From Haematobia irritans (taxonomy: Eukaryota; Arthropoda; Insecta; Diptera; Muscidae): a stretch of 64,000 nucleotides of DNA. Below are positions 1 to 11,985 of this stretch, piece by piece. Position numbers and translations under genes: made by a program. The stretch is from contig NC_134398.1 in the NCBI RefSeq assembly GCF_050003625.1, positions 18,736,997 through 18,800,996 on the forward strand, in the 5' to 3' direction. Position 1 is the first letter of the stretch, and the number at the start of each line of letters is the position of its first letter. Below the pieces are notes generated by a model. The model was not told where the DNA came from and made no database searches. It was given only the letters and a program-made list of their open reading frames with translations.

Positions 1-1797
1 TTCTATAGAAAAGTTGCCAAAATTTTATTTCTATAAAAAATTTTGTCAAAATTTTATTTCTATAGAAAATTTTGTCAAAATTTTATTTCTATAGCAAATT
101 TTGTCAACATTTTATTTCTATAGAAAATTTTGTCAAAATTTTATTTCTATAGAAAATTTTGTCAAAATTTTATTTCTATAAAAAATTTTGTCAAAATTTT
201 ATTTCTATAGAAAATTTTGTCAAAATTTTATTTCTATAGAAAATTTTGTCACAATTTTATTTCTATAGACAATTTTGTCAAAATTTTATTTCTATAGAAA
301 ATTTTTACAAAATTTTATTTCTATAGACAATTTTGTCAAGATTTTATTTCTATAGCAAATTTTGTCAAAACTTTATTTCTATAGAAAATAGTGTAAAAAG
401 TTTATTTCTATAGAAAATTTTGTCAAAATATTATTTCTATAGAAAATTTTGTCAAAATTTTACTTGTATAGAAAATTTTGTCAAAATTTTATTTCTATAG
501 ACAATTTTGCCAAAATTTTATTTCTATAAAAAATTTTGTCAAAATTTTATTTCTATAGAAAATTTTGTCAAAATTTTATTTCTATAGAAAATTTTGTCAA
601 AATTTTATTTTTATAGACAGTTTTGTCAAGATTTTATTTCTATAGTAAATTTTGTCAAAATTTTATTTCTATAGAAAATAGTGTCAAAATTTTATTTCTA
701 TAGCAAATTTTGTAAAAATTTTATTTCTAAAGAAAGTTTTCTAAAATTTTATTTCCATAGAAAAGTTGCCAAAATTTTATTTCTATAGCAAATTTTGTCA
801 AGATTTTATATTTATAGTAAATTTTTCCAAAATTTTATTTCTATAGCAAATTTTGTAAAAATGTTATTTCTATAGGAAATTTTGTCAAAATGTTATTTCT
901 ATAGAAAATTTTGTCAAAATTTTACTTCTATAAAAAATTTTGTCAAAATTTTATTTCTATAGAAATTTTTGTCAAAATTTTATTTCTATAGAAAATTTTG
1001 TCTCAATTTTATTTCTATAGACAATTTTTTCAAAATTTTATTTCTATAGAAAATTTTTACAAAATTTTATTTCTATAGACAATTTTGTCAAGATTTTATT
1101 TCTATAGCAAATTTTGTCAAAACTTTATTTCTATAGAAAATAGTGTAAAAAGTTTATTGCTATAGAAAATTTTGTCAAAATATTATTTCTATAGAAAATT
1201 TTGTCAAAATTTTACTTCTATAGAAAATTTTGTCAAAATTTTATTTCTATAGACAATTTTGTCAAAATTTTATTTCTATAGAAATTTTTACAAAATTTTA
1301 TTTCTATAGACAATTTTGTCAAGATTTTATTTCTATAGCAAATTTTGTCAAAACTTTATTTCTATACAAAGTAGTGTAAAAAGTTTATTTCTATAGAAAA
1401 TTTTGTCAAAAATTATTTCTATAGAAAATTTTGTCAAAATTTGATTTATATAGAAAATTTTGTCAAATTTTATTTCTGTAGAAAATTTTGTTAAAATTTC
1501 ATTTCTATGGGAAATTTTGTAAAAATTTTATTAAAATTTCAGTTGTATAGAAAATTTTGTTAAAATTTATTTCTATAGAAAATTTTGTCAACATTTTATT
1601 TCTATAGAAAATTTGACAAAATTTTATCATAATTTCAGTTCTATAGAAAATTTTGTTAAAATTTATTTCTATAGAAAATTTTGTCAAAATTTATTTCTAT
1701 ACAAAATTTTGTTAAAATTTTATTTCTATAGAAAATTTGACACAATATTTTAATTCTATATAAAATTTTATTTCTATAAATAATTTTGTCAAAGTGT
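1..1797 (+). repeat. 29-bp minisatellite array, block 1
   Basis: Tandem 29-bp units, read from one TATAG to the next (for example 121 to 150). Each unit joins the palindrome TTTCTATAGAAA to the near-palindrome AAAATTTTGTCAAAATTTT. Units differ by point changes (CTATAGC, CTATAGAC, AATAGTG) and 1-2 bp indels. The block begins before the window. A multi-unit pattern recurs near 301, 1053 and 1284, so the array has higher-order structure. Open reading frames here are artefacts of the repeat. 'Plus' means TTTCTATAGAAAATTTTGTC reads on this strand. Confidence 0.95.
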
Positions 1798-2724
1798 TAT
1801 TATACCCTTCACCACTACTGTGGTACAGGGTGTAATAAGTTTGTGCATTTGTATGTAACGCTAAGAAAGAAAAGTCTGAGACCCATCGTTTAGTATACCG
1901 ATCGTTTTAGAATTAAATCTGATTTAACGATGTCCGTCTGTTTGTCTGTCTATCTGTCCGTCCGTCCGTCCGTCCGTCCGTCCGTCTGTCTGTCTGTCTG
2001 TCTGTCTGTTAATGTATGTTTGTGGGCAAAGTACAGGTCGCAGTTTAGTTCCGATCGTCCTCAAATTTGGCATAGGGTCGGACAAAGACAATCGCTATTG
2101 ATTTTGGATAAAAGTATACCAAATTTGGTTAGAATAGGTTCAGATTTAGATATAGCTCCCATATATATCTTTCGCCCGATTTTCACTTATATGGCCTCAA
2201 AAGCCAGAGATTTGCCCTTACTTACCTCAAAGTTTGAACAAGGGGTAGGTTTATGATACCGTTATGTGTGTCAAATTTGGTTGACATCGGTTCAGATTTA
2301 GATATAGGTCCCATATATATCTTTCGCCCGATTTACACTCGTGAAATTTTGCACAGATAGCAGAATTATTATTGTCATTATGCATGTCAAATTTAGTCAA
2401 CATCGGTTCATATTATATATAGCTCCCCTATATACGTACACCAGAGTTGGGGAATTATGGTAGACTGTTTCATATTTTAGACCCATTTTTAATGGAATTT
2501 TTCTCCAATTAACTGGATAGAGCGTTAGCTGATTTAAATTTTAATTCTAGAGATTTTGTAGAAGTACAAAAAATTGTCTCCATTATAAGTATATGTATCT
2601 GGAAATGCAAACCTTTATATAGCTCCCAGCAAATTTGAGATGGTTACACAAATGTTGGTCTACATAGTGGTGAAGGGTATAATATAGTCGGCCCCGCCCG
2701 ATTTTAGACTTCACTTACTTGTTT
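1798..2724 (-). mobile_element. Family A Helitron-like (DINE-1/mini-me type) element
   Basis: One end carries TATACCCTTCACCACTACTG, the other GGTGAAGGGTATAATATAGT followed by the GC-rich CGGCCCCGCCCGA and TTACTTGTTT. The TATACCCTTCACCAC and GTGGTGAAGGGTATAA motifs form subterminal inverted repeats. Inside are a GTCY microsatellite and diverged ~153-bp repeats (ATCGGTTCAGATTTAGATAT). No transposase is encoded. It sits inside the 29-bp array at a run of T, as expected for Helitron/Helentron insertion without target duplication. The class comes from structure and my knowledge of dipteran repeats; it has not been searched. Confidence 0.7.
1930..2008 (+). repeat. (GTCY)n microsatellite in family A
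   Basis: Runs of GTCC and GTCT (with TTTG and TATC variants) at the fixed GTCY site of the A element. Length varies between copies: long here and at 28738-28820, 29743-29820 and 46946-47021, only two or three units near 50177. The translated MSVCLSVYLSV frame is a repeat artefact. Confidence 0.9.
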
Positions 2725-3715
2725 TTATAGAAAATTTTGTAAAATTTTTATTTAAATAGAAATTTTGTCAAAATTTTATTTCAATAGAAATTTTGTCATA
2801 ATTTTATATAAAAATTTTTATTCATATAGAAAATTTTATATAAAAATTTTTAATCATATAGAAAATTTTTTCTATAGAAAATTTCGCCAAATTTTATTTC
2901 TATAGAAAATTTTGTCAAAATTTTATTTCTATAGAAAATATTGTCAAAATTTTATTTCTATAACATAGAAACATTTGTCAAAATTTTATTTCTATAGAAA
3001 ATATTGTCAAAATTTTATTTCTATAGAAAATTTTGTCAAAATTTTATTTCTATAGAAAATTGTATCAAAATTTTATTTCTATAGAAAATTTTTATTTCTA
3101 TAGAAAATTTTATTTCTATAGAAAAAATTGTTAACATTTTATTTCTTGAGAAAATTTTGTAAAAATTTATTTTCTACCGAAAATGTTGTCAAAATTTTAT
3201 TTCTATAGAAAATTTTGTCAAAATTTTATTTCTATAAAAAATTTTGTAAGAATTTATTTCTATACAAAAATTTGTCAAAATTTTATTTTTTGAGAAAATT
3301 TTGTAAACATTTATTTTCGACCGAAAATGTTGTCAAAATTTTATTTGTATAGAAAATTTGGTCAAATTTTTAATTCGCCAAATTTTATTTCTATGGAAAA
3401 TTTTGTCAAAATTTTATTTCTATAGAAAATATTGTGAAAATTTTATTTCTATAGAAAATTTTGTCAACATTTTATTTCTATGGAAAAATTTTGTCAACAT
3501 TTTATTTCTTTAGAAAATTTTGTTAAGATTTTATTTCTATAGAAAAATTTGTTAAAATTTTATTTCTTGAGAAAATTTTTTAAAAATTTATTTTTTACCG
3601 AAAATGTTGTCAAAATTTTATTTCTATAGAAAATTTTGTAAAAATTTTATTTCTTGAGAAAGTTTTGTCAAAATTTTATTTCTTGAGAAAGTTTTGTAAA
3701 AATTTATTTTCTATC
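2725..3715 (+). repeat. 29-bp minisatellite array, block 2
   Basis: Plus-orientation 29-bp units resuming directly after the family A element. This block also has units with TTTCTTGAG in place of TTTCTATAG and with CTACCGAAAATG, a diverged subtype shared with 4035-4748. Confidence 0.92.
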
Positions 3716-4034
3716 GACATATCATAAACAAGCATCGACACAAACGAAGCTTAGTGTACGATGACTTGCAGAACGAACAGCATCACACGAACTCACGTTA
3801 GTTATTTTCAATATATTATATCCAAAATAATATTGTGATTTGTGAACATTAAAAGTAATTTAATTTTTGTATTTTATGTAGATACAAAATCCCAGAAGAT
3901 GGTTAGTGGCACTAACCGAAATATTGGAAATAAATATTAAAACAAATCAATAATCGATTGTTTCTATGACCTTAAGCCGAACAAAATTAATAATCAGAAT
4001 AAACATAAAATAGGTCAACAACACTCAAAAATAA
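3716..4034 (+). other. Non-array insert with hammerhead-like hairpin
   Basis: About 320 bp unlike the flanking array and with no ORF. At 3893-3922, CAGAAGA is followed by a near-perfect hairpin (GGTTAGTG, central G, CACTAACC, 3901-3917) and then GAAAT. This resembles a decayed hammerhead core, with A where the conserved U4 should be. It may be the 3' end of a retroelement, by analogy with the better motif at 24863-24932. Confidence 0.3.
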
Positions 4035-4748
4035 TTTTAAAAAATTTTATTTTTATAAAAAGTTTTGTAAGAATTTATTTCTATACAAAAATTTGTCAAA
4101 ATTTTATTTTTTGAGAAAATTTTGTAAAAATTTATTTTCTACCGAAAATTTTGTCAAAATTTTATTTGTAAAGAAAATTTTGTCAAATTTTTAATTCGCC
4201 AAATTTTATTTCTATGGAAAATTTTGTCAACATTTTATTTCTATATAAAATATTGTCAAAATTTTATTTTTATAGAAAATTTTGTCAACATTTTATTTCT
4301 ATAGGAAATTGTGTCAAAATTTTATTTATTTAGAAACTTTTGTTAAGATTTTATTTCTATAGAAAATTGTGTAAAAATTTTATTTCTATAGAAAATTTTG
4401 TTAAGATTTTATTTCTATAGAAAAATTTGTCAAAATTGTATTTCTTGAGAAAGTTTTATAAAAATTTTATTTCTATAAAAAATTTTGTAAAAATTTATTT
4501 CTATAGAAAAATTTGTCAAAACTTTATTTCTTGAGAAAGTTTTGTAAAAATATATTTTCTACCGAAAAAGTTGTCAAAATTTTATTTCTATAGAAAAATT
4601 TGTCAAAATTTTATTTCTTGAGAATATTTTGTAAAAATGTATTTTCTACCGAAAATGTTGTCAAAATTTTATTTGTATAGAAAAGTTTGTTGAAATTTTA
4701 TTTTTAACGAAAATTTTGTCAAAATTTTATTTCTAAAGAAAATTTCTA
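4035..4748 (+). repeat. 29-bp minisatellite array, block 3
   Basis: Plus-orientation units with the TTTCTTGAG and CTACCGAAAA variants also seen near 3130-3715. The blocks on either side of 3716-4034 were probably one array before that insertion. Confidence 0.9.
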
Positions 4749-6184
4749 TTCAACCCAGACGGTTGATTTTCGGGTTTATTTACTTTGTTACTTTAGAATT
4801 AATTTCGGTTTAAAAGAACACCCTTTGTCTATATTAGGATAGTGAATATATTCCTATCTAAAAATTAAATTTGATTCATACATTCACATGTGACCATATA
4901 ACTCTTAAGGGCAACGAATCTCCTTTAGCAACATCTACAGTTTGGTGGTAACAGATAAACAGATAAAGTTTCAAACATTCCCATTTTGCGGCAAAACTTT
5001 TATTATAGCCCATCATTATAAACTAAAGACCTATAAAATTTTATGACTATTTTTGTTTTTAGAATTTAAGTTTTATATCATCATAGTTGTTGTTGTTGTT
5101 CTTGTCATTACAGAGACTAACAAATACACTTGTAAAAGATAGTTTGATGTTATTTGCATTTGTATCCCAATGGCGATGAAAGATGCCTGAATAGAAAAAT
5201 CATTTGTTTGTTTTGGTTCGGTTTTATTTTTCATCTCTTAACATACAAACAATTTTGGGTCCTTTTTATTTGAGTTTTAGTTTTTCTATATTTTTTTGTT
5301 TTTTTGGAATTTGTATTCTTGGGGTTTGTTTTATTGAAGTTTTGGGTTCTGTGGTGCAATTAAATTAAATGCTTATATTATATATGTTTGTGATCTTCAG
5401 ACATGGTCTTGTACATATATGACGTTTTTGTTGTTGTTGTTGTTATTGTGTTTTATATATTTAAGCCATTTTATTTGTTCATTTAAGGTCTCATAAATGC
5501 TATTCTTTGGTGATTTCAACACTCAATATTGGTCTTTTGGTTGAAAATGCTGGTTCGTATGTAACATACATTTAAAGATTGCGATAAGTGTGTAGGTTTT
5601 TAGCCTCCGTTTGTGTAGACTACCAGGCAAGAGCCCATTATTTAATGGGCTTACTTAAGTAATGTGATTTGGTTGAAAGATAAGAGCCCAACCATACCAT
5701 TCAGAGCCATCCAGTCAGCCTCAGTAATCTAGGCAGTATGGAGTTTCGTATAAAATTGGTAACCAAATAAACAAGTAGTTTATGGTTTTCGTTAATCGTC
5801 TTGTGAAATCACTCCAAATAGTCAATTTGGGGATAACATTTTTAAACTCCACGAATACGAATGGAAAAAAGGGCTAGAAATTATGGCCATTACCATGTTG
5901 ATTTATACCGTGTGAATTGGCCTAAATGAGTTTGAGAAGATTTGGAAAAATGTTTATGACAGGATAAATAAATTAAGAAATTTATATGTCTTGAATTTTT
6001 GTAATATTTACGAATGCTGAAGAAGACAATTTCCTTAGTAAAATTTGATGGACATAAGTTAATAACATGAGATCACAAAGAAATTGTGTATCAGCTACGA
6101 ATATTACAATTTAATTGAATTCAAAGATTTTTACTTTCCCTTATGGCCGCTTTTTCAAAAAAAAGTTTGAAACTCTAATACCCA
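4749..6184. other. Non-repetitive AT-rich DNA, no gene recognised
   Basis: No convincing ORF, splice-organised gene or known repeat. It has TTG/GTT microsatellite runs near 5086-5102 and 5428-5445, and a hairpin at 5630-5649 (AGCCCATTA / TAATGGGCT). It may be unannotated intergenic DNA or very old repeats. Confidence 0.5.
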
Positions 6185-6234
6185 CCAGTGAGGCGTGGTA
6201 AACACAGACCCCAGGGAATAAACGTCATATTTAG

Positions 6235-6713
6235 AGCACTGATGGCTCCAAATTGGATGGACAAGTGGGTTTCGGAGTATATTGTAAAGACCTGGAACTT
6301 CGAATAGCGAAGAGATTACCTAATCACTGTAGTGTTTTTCAGGCTGAAATATTAGCAATAGGAGAGGTGGCGAATTGGCTGAGAAGTAATCTTCCTACCA
6401 ATGTTGGCATTAATATATACTCAGATAGTCAACCTGCAATAAAATCCTTGGACTCTGTGTTCCTTAACTCAAAAACGGCCATCGACTGCCGCAAATCTCT
6501 CAACGAGATGGCTGACCAGTACAATATTCACCTAATATGGGTGCCTGATCATAGGAACATACCAGGGAACTGCGAAGCTGAAGAGTTAGCAAGGCTAGGA
6601 ACTACCTTACATATTCTGTTGGTATGCCTCTGGCAACCTTCAAGCTCTTACTGCGTGAGAAGTCTGTTATGATGGCAAAAGTTCGATGGGAGAATGGCAA
6701 GGGTTGTAACGAC
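6235..6713 (+). pseudogene. RNase H domain and start of C-terminal region of a non-LTR retrotransposon
   Basis: The RNase H domain would degrade the RNA strand of the RNA:DNA hybrid during target-primed reverse transcription. Visible motifs are TDGSK (first catalytic Asp, 6238-6252), FQAEILAIGE (catalytic Glu), YSDSQPAIKSL (second Asp) and WVPDHRNIPGNCEAEELAR. In the last motif the usual final Asp of ADELA is Glu and the usual Gly of PGH is Asp. An in-frame stop lies just upstream (6232-6234); a short insertion near 6233-6237 probably separates TDGSK from the upstream NVIF frame. A second frame change near 6600-6620 moves to the frame containing MPLATFKLLLREK, which runs to the hAT-like insertion. 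It is a dead remnant with no usable start codon. Confidence 0.8.
6706..6713. repeat. 8-bp target site duplication GTAACGAC (left)
   Basis: GTAACGAC immediately precedes CAGGGCTGTGG and is repeated exactly at 8905-8912 after CCACAGCCCTG. An 8-bp duplication is the hAT superfamily hallmark. Confidence 0.92.
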
Positions 6714-7109
6714 CAGGGCTGTGGAGTCGGAGTCGGAGTCTTGGAGTCGGAGTCTGAAGATTTTGCTGGAGTCGGAGTCGTAAAAATTTTGCTCGACTCC
6801 GACTCCGGCTAAACCAAATTTTTTAAAATACTTCACATTTTTGTAACTAAGCAAGTTTTTACGCAAATTAGATTCCATTGCGTTATTCATTCGATCAATG
6901 TACAGCATGATTGTAAATGAAAATCAACTTCCACTTACGGCTATCTTTTTATGTTTCCTAGAATGCTAGACTAGCAGATGGGCTGGATCGATCCATTTTA
7001 ATGCCCATATCAATTTATTTGAAATATTTCGAACAATCGAAATTATTTTGTTTAATTTTATCTTAAGGCCATATACATATGTGGAATATTGGCAGAACAT
7101 TTTTTCAAA

Positions 7110-8170
7110 GTTGTTTTTTATAGAAAAATTGTCAAAATGTTATTTCTATAAAAAGTTTTGTCAAAATTTTATTTCTATAGCAAATTTTGTCAAAATTTTA
7201 TTTCTATAAAAAATTTATTCAAAATTTTATTACTATAGAAATATTTTTTTCTATGGGAAATTTAGTCAAAATTTTATTTCTATGGAAAATTGAGTCAAAA
7301 TTTTGTTTCTATAGAAAATTTTGTAAAATTTAGTTTGTTACACAATCTTTTTTTTTTTTTAATTTTATTTCTATTGATAAGTTTATTTCTATAAAAATTT
7401 AAATCAAAATTTTATTTCTATAGAAAATTTTGCCAAAATTTTATAATAATAGATTTTTTTATTAGAAAATTCGGTCAACATTTTATTTCTATAGAAAATT
7501 TTGTCAATATTTTATAGTAATAGATTTTTTTTATTAGAAAATTTGGTCAAAATGTTATTTCAAGAGAAAATTTTGTCAAAATTTTATTTCTATAGAAAAT
7601 TTTGTCAAAATTTTGTTTCTGTAGGAAAATTAGTCAAAATTTTGTTTCTGTTGAATATTTTGCAGAATTTTATTTTCTAAACAAAATTTTTTCTTAAATC
7701 ATATTTTTATTGAACATTTTATCAAAATTTTATTTCTATAAGAAAAAGTTGTCAAATTTTATTTCTATAGCAAATTTTCTCAAATTTTTTTTCTTACTGA
7801 TGCTCACTGAAACTCACTGCTATAAAAAATGTATTCAAAATTTTATTACTATAGAAATATTTTTTTCTATATAAAATTTAGTCAAAATTTTATTTCTATA
7901 TAAAATTTAGTCAAAATTTTGTTTCTATAGAATATTTTGCAAAATTTTATTTCTGTAGAAAATTTTGTAAAATTAATACACATTTTTTTTTTAAATTGTA
8001 TTTCTATTAATAATTTTTTCAAACTTTTATTTCTATAAAAAATTTAGCCAAATTTTATTCTAAATTTTATTTCTATATATTTGGTCAAAATTGGATTTCT
8101 ATAGAAAATTTTGCCAAAATTTTATTTCTATAGAAAATTTAGTCAAAATTTTATTTACTAGACAAAAAAT
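7110..8170 (+). repeat. 29-bp minisatellite array, diverged, inside the hAT-like element
   Basis: Plus-orientation units with many changes (TTACTATAG, TTGGTC, AATAATAG) and indels. It is the most degraded block in the window, so probably one of the older ones. Confidence 0.85.
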
Positions 8171-8672
8171 TTTATGCTTACTGATACTCACTGTTAAGTC
8201 GAAAACTTGTAGAAATGACTCAAATTTTCAAATTTTTCAATGAATGAATCATAAATGCATTTTTGCGAAATTGTCTAAACAATTATAAATATTTCCCAAA
8301 TATTGCCCGAGATTTTGTAGAAGTCTGATTTGAGATTTTATCAAAATGTAGATCTAAATACAAAGTTGTGCAGAGTATATTATAATCGGCCCGCCCGACT
8401 TTAGACTTTCCTTGCATTTTTATTTTTTGTTAAAATTGTGTTACGTCCCATAACGTTAGTTTTAAATTTTAAGTACATAGATTTTGTAGAAGTATATACA
8501 ATTTTGCCTAAATAGATTCAGATTCAAATTCATGCATATAGTTCGCAACAAATTTAAAGGATTTGAGATAGTATCAATAATTTTGGTCCACAAATACATA
8601 TACTGTTGGTATCTTCTCATATTATGATGGGTATTTATATCATTATTTTATTTATTAAACATTGCCCTAAAT
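8171..8672 (-). mobile_element. Degenerate family A end fragments
   Basis: 8188-8425 keeps the outline of the A terminal module: GTTAAGTCGAAAACTTGTAG, GATTTTGTAGAAGTCTG, then ATAATCGGCCCGCCCGACTT and TTTAGACTTTCCTTG. 8435-8640 is a second, more decayed copy of the same module (ATAGATTTTGTAGAAGTA). No coding sequence. Confidence 0.55.
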
Positions 8673-8912
8673 TTGAAATATAGAGTTCAATTGGCATCTA
8701 AAGTTAAATTAAGACCTTTTTTTGCACACATAAATAAATACGATACTTTATATCGATCCACTTACGGCGCCCCCCCAATCTCATTTTGTGGTATTAAAAT
8801 GAGATTTAGTTATATTACCCGGAGTCGACTCCGGAGTCGAGCTGATGAAATATGCTGGAGTCGGAGTCGGAGTCGAGCAAAATTGGCTCGACTCCACAGC
8901 CCTGGTAACGAC

Positions 8913-9134
8913 ACCAAGCAACTATGGCCCCATTTAAACTTAAACCGCACACTATATATGCTAGTGTTCTCAAGACGTCCGATATCACTCCTGATATCTG
9001 CTATAACGGACCGCTGCCTGATAGGCGATTTTGCAAAAACTATTGGCGCGAAGTATAATGAGTTATATAGCCTTAAATCCAGGCTCTATAAATTTAAAAT
9101 TATTTATCAAATTTTAGTATTGTTTTCGCGATAA
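8913..9134 (+). pseudogene. C-terminal end of the interrupted non-LTR retrotransposon protein
   Basis: This continues the frame broken at 6713: the codons after the second GTAACGAC give TKQLWPHLNLNRTLYML, followed by ISAITDRCLIGDFAKTIG. That layout resembles the segment preceding the terminal zinc-knuckle of RNase H-bearing LINE ORF2 proteins. The expected Cys/His cluster is not seen after GAKYN; instead the frame runs through unrelated residues to a stop at 9132-9134, so the knuckle is lost. The 3' UTR and poly(A) follow within 50 bp. Confidence 0.65.
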
Positions 9135-9184
9135 TCAATCGAACCTATTCATGTACAAATAAATGTCAGTTAAAAAAAAAAAAA

Positions 9185-10160
<976 letters not shown>

Positions 10161-11065
10161 AAACTACATTTTATTTCTTTAGAAAGTTTTCTGGAAATTT
10201 TATTTCTGTAGAAAATGTTCTCGAAATTTTATTTCTATAGGAAATTTTGTCGACATTTTATTTCCATAGAAAATTTTGTCAAAATATTAGTCCTATAGAA
10301 AATTTTGTCAAAATTTTATGTCTATAGAAAATTTTATCGAAATTTTATTTCTACAGGAAATTTTATTAAAACTTTATGTTTTTGAAACAAATTTTGTCGA
10401 AGTTTTATTTCTAAAAAAAATTTTGTCAAAGTTTTATTTCTACACCCAGAGAAGGAATATGATCACCTCAAACATGTTTCAAGAGCAAAATATTATTTTT
10501 GGATGGAGACCATGTAACATGTTTGTCGTAAAAATGTTGTTTTCTCGGAAAACATAATATGCTTTTCGAAATCAGATCCATAATTTCCGAGAAAATAACA
10601 TGGTTGCAGCGAACATGTTACTGGTCACCATCCAAAAATAAAATTTTGCTCTTGAAACATGTTTGAGGAGATCATATTCCTTCTCTGGGTGTATAGAAAA
10701 TTTTCCAAAAGTTTATTTCAAAAGAAAATTTTATTTGTGTCGTAATTGTTGTCATAATTTTATTTCTATAGAAAAATGTGTCAAAATTTTATTTATATAG
10801 ACAATTTTGTCGAAATTCTATTTCCATAGAAAATGTTTTCAAAATTTTAGTCCTATAGAACATTTTTTCAAAATTGTATTTTTAAAGAAAATTTTTTCGA
10901 AATTTTATTTGTAACGAAAATTTTGTCCAAAATTTATGTTTTTAAAACAAAATTTGTCGAAGTTTTATTTCTAAAGAAAATTTTGACAAAGTTTTATTTC
11001 TATAGAACATTTTGCAAAAGTTTATTTGTATAGAAAATTTTTCAAAATTTTAGTTTAACAATACG
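10161..11065 (+). repeat. 29-bp minisatellite array interrupted by a MITE
   Basis: Plus-orientation units on both sides of the MITE at 10443-10691. Variants with TTGTCGAAGTTTTATTTCTA predominate. Some units are damaged. Confidence 0.88.
10443..10691. mobile_element. 249-bp MITE with long terminal inverted repeats and TA duplication
   Basis: The ends start CACCCAGAGAAGGAATATGA and are inverted at the other end with one visible difference over about 48 bp (GATCACCTC versus GATCTCCTC). TA flanks each side (10441-10442 and 10692-10693); removing the element and one TA restores TTTCTATAGAAA of the minisatellite. The TA duplication points to a Tc1/mariner-type mobiliser. There is no ORF. Confidence 0.88.
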
Positions 11066-11076
11066 GTTAGTTTAAT

Positions 11077-11412
11077 AGCCAGCATGGTGCAATGGTTAGC
11101 ATGCCCGCCTTGCATACACAAGGTCGTGGGTTCGATTCCTGCTTCGACCTAACACCAAAAGGTTTTTCAGCGGTTTTCCACCTCATTAATGCTGGTGACA
11201 TTTCTGAGTGTTTCAAAACTTCTCTAAGTGGTTTCACTGCAATGTGGAACGCCGTTCGAACTCGGACCCTATAAAAAAAGTAGGTCCCTTGTCATTGATC
11301 TTAACAGGGAATCGGGCAGCACTCAGTGATAAGAGAGAAGTTCACCAATGTGGTATCACAATGGACTGAATAGTCTAAGTGAACCCGATAAACGGGGCTG
11401 CCACCTAACCTA
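11077..11412 (+). mobile_element. tRNA-derived SINE, copy 1
   Basis: The 5' part resembles a tRNA and carries both RNA polymerase III internal promoter boxes: box A TGGTGCAATGG (11085-11095) and box B GTTCGATTC (11130-11138). Between them CCTTG/CAAGG forms an anticodon-like stem. A non-tRNA body of about 250 bp follows and the element ends in a CCACCTAACCTAA tail. Two inverted copies occur at 21304-21647 and 52817-53111. The full-length tRNA fold is not kept, so this is not a functional tRNA gene. No clear target duplication was found for this copy. Confidence 0.85.
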
Positions 11413-11985
11413 AACTTTGCAAAATTTTATTCTTATATAAAATGCATATAAGAGCCATAATTTTATTTCTATAGAAAATTTTATCAACATTTTATTTCTT
11501 TGTAGTTTGTAAGGCTTGAGGTCATGTTGTAATAAAACAAAATAAAATCTTAGTTTTTTTATAGTGTTTTATTTTTAATTTTTTTCCAATATTTCGAACA
11601 CCATCGTTGTCCGTCCTCAGGGAAATTAAATTTTTAATATTTTTAATAATAAGACAGAGAGACTTTCTCGCCACTGCGTTTGAGTTTACAGTGTAAAATT
11701 CATATATAAAAGTAATATTGTTATTTGTATAGAAAATTTTATTTCTATAGAAAATTTTGTCAACATTTTATTTTTATAGAAAATTTATCATGATTTTATT
11801 TCTATAGGAATATTTGTCAAAATTTTATTTTTATAGAAAATTCTCTCGAACTTTTACTTCTAGAGAACAATTGTTTATAAGTTTTATTTCTTTTAGTTTT
11901 ATTTTGTCATAATTTTGTCTTAAGTTTTATTTCTACAGAAATTTTTTTCAAAATTTTTATACCTAAAGAAATATATGTAGTACCT
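11413..11985 (+). repeat. Short minisatellite blocks around a ~200-bp insert
   Basis: Plus-orientation units at about 11420-11500 and 11705-11985. The 11500-11700 insert, read on the minus strand, contains CTGAGGA (11614-11620), a weak stem and GAAAT (11591-11595), then AT-rich sequence. It looks like another retroelement 3' remnant. No ORF. Confidence 0.55.

Larger units (their letters stand above)
6714..8904. mobile_element. Non-autonomous hAT-like element, 2.19 kb
   Basis: The terminal inverted repeats are CAGGGCTGTGGAGTCG and its exact complement, perfect over 16 bp. They are followed inward by GGAGTC repeats at both ends (6721-6778 and 8822-8876). Perfect 8-bp duplications GTAACGAC flank it. 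No transposase ORF is present. The interior holds a 29-bp minisatellite block and a decayed family A end, so it either captured them or was itself invaded. Termini plus 8-bp duplication support hAT. The 2199-bp insertion (element plus one duplication) is divisible by three and leaves the retrotransposon frame in phase. Confidence 0.88.
6185..9184 (+). mobile_element. 5'-truncated non-LTR retrotransposon split by a hAT-like insertion
   Basis: The remnant consists of an RNase H domain (6235-6620), a C-terminal coding stretch (6624-6713, continued at 8913-9134), a short 3' UTR with AATAAA near 9158 and a poly(A) run at 9172-9184. Removing 6714-8912 rejoins the C-terminal frame. AATAAA plus a poly(A) tail and an RNase H domain in this order indicate a LINE with an RNase H domain (for example I, LOA or R1-like); I cannot assign the clade. 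The 5' boundary is approximate. A family B half-element follows immediately after the poly(A), so the insertion may have been into B. Confidence 0.75.

Noticed and set aside
1..1797. CRISPR-like array because of a regular 29-bp period
   Set aside because: Units are contiguous with no unique spacers, no cas genes are present, and the surrounding sequence is eukaryotic transposon DNA.
6253..6672. Functional cellular RNase H gene
   Set aside because: It has a stop immediately upstream, two frame changes, a substituted final catalytic residue and a LINE 3' end with poly(A) downstream.
11077..11150. tRNA gene
   Set aside because: Box A and box B fit, but the anticodon arm has a 6-nt loop, no acceptor-stem pairing is visible, and three copies share a non-tRNA body. 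It is a SINE head.
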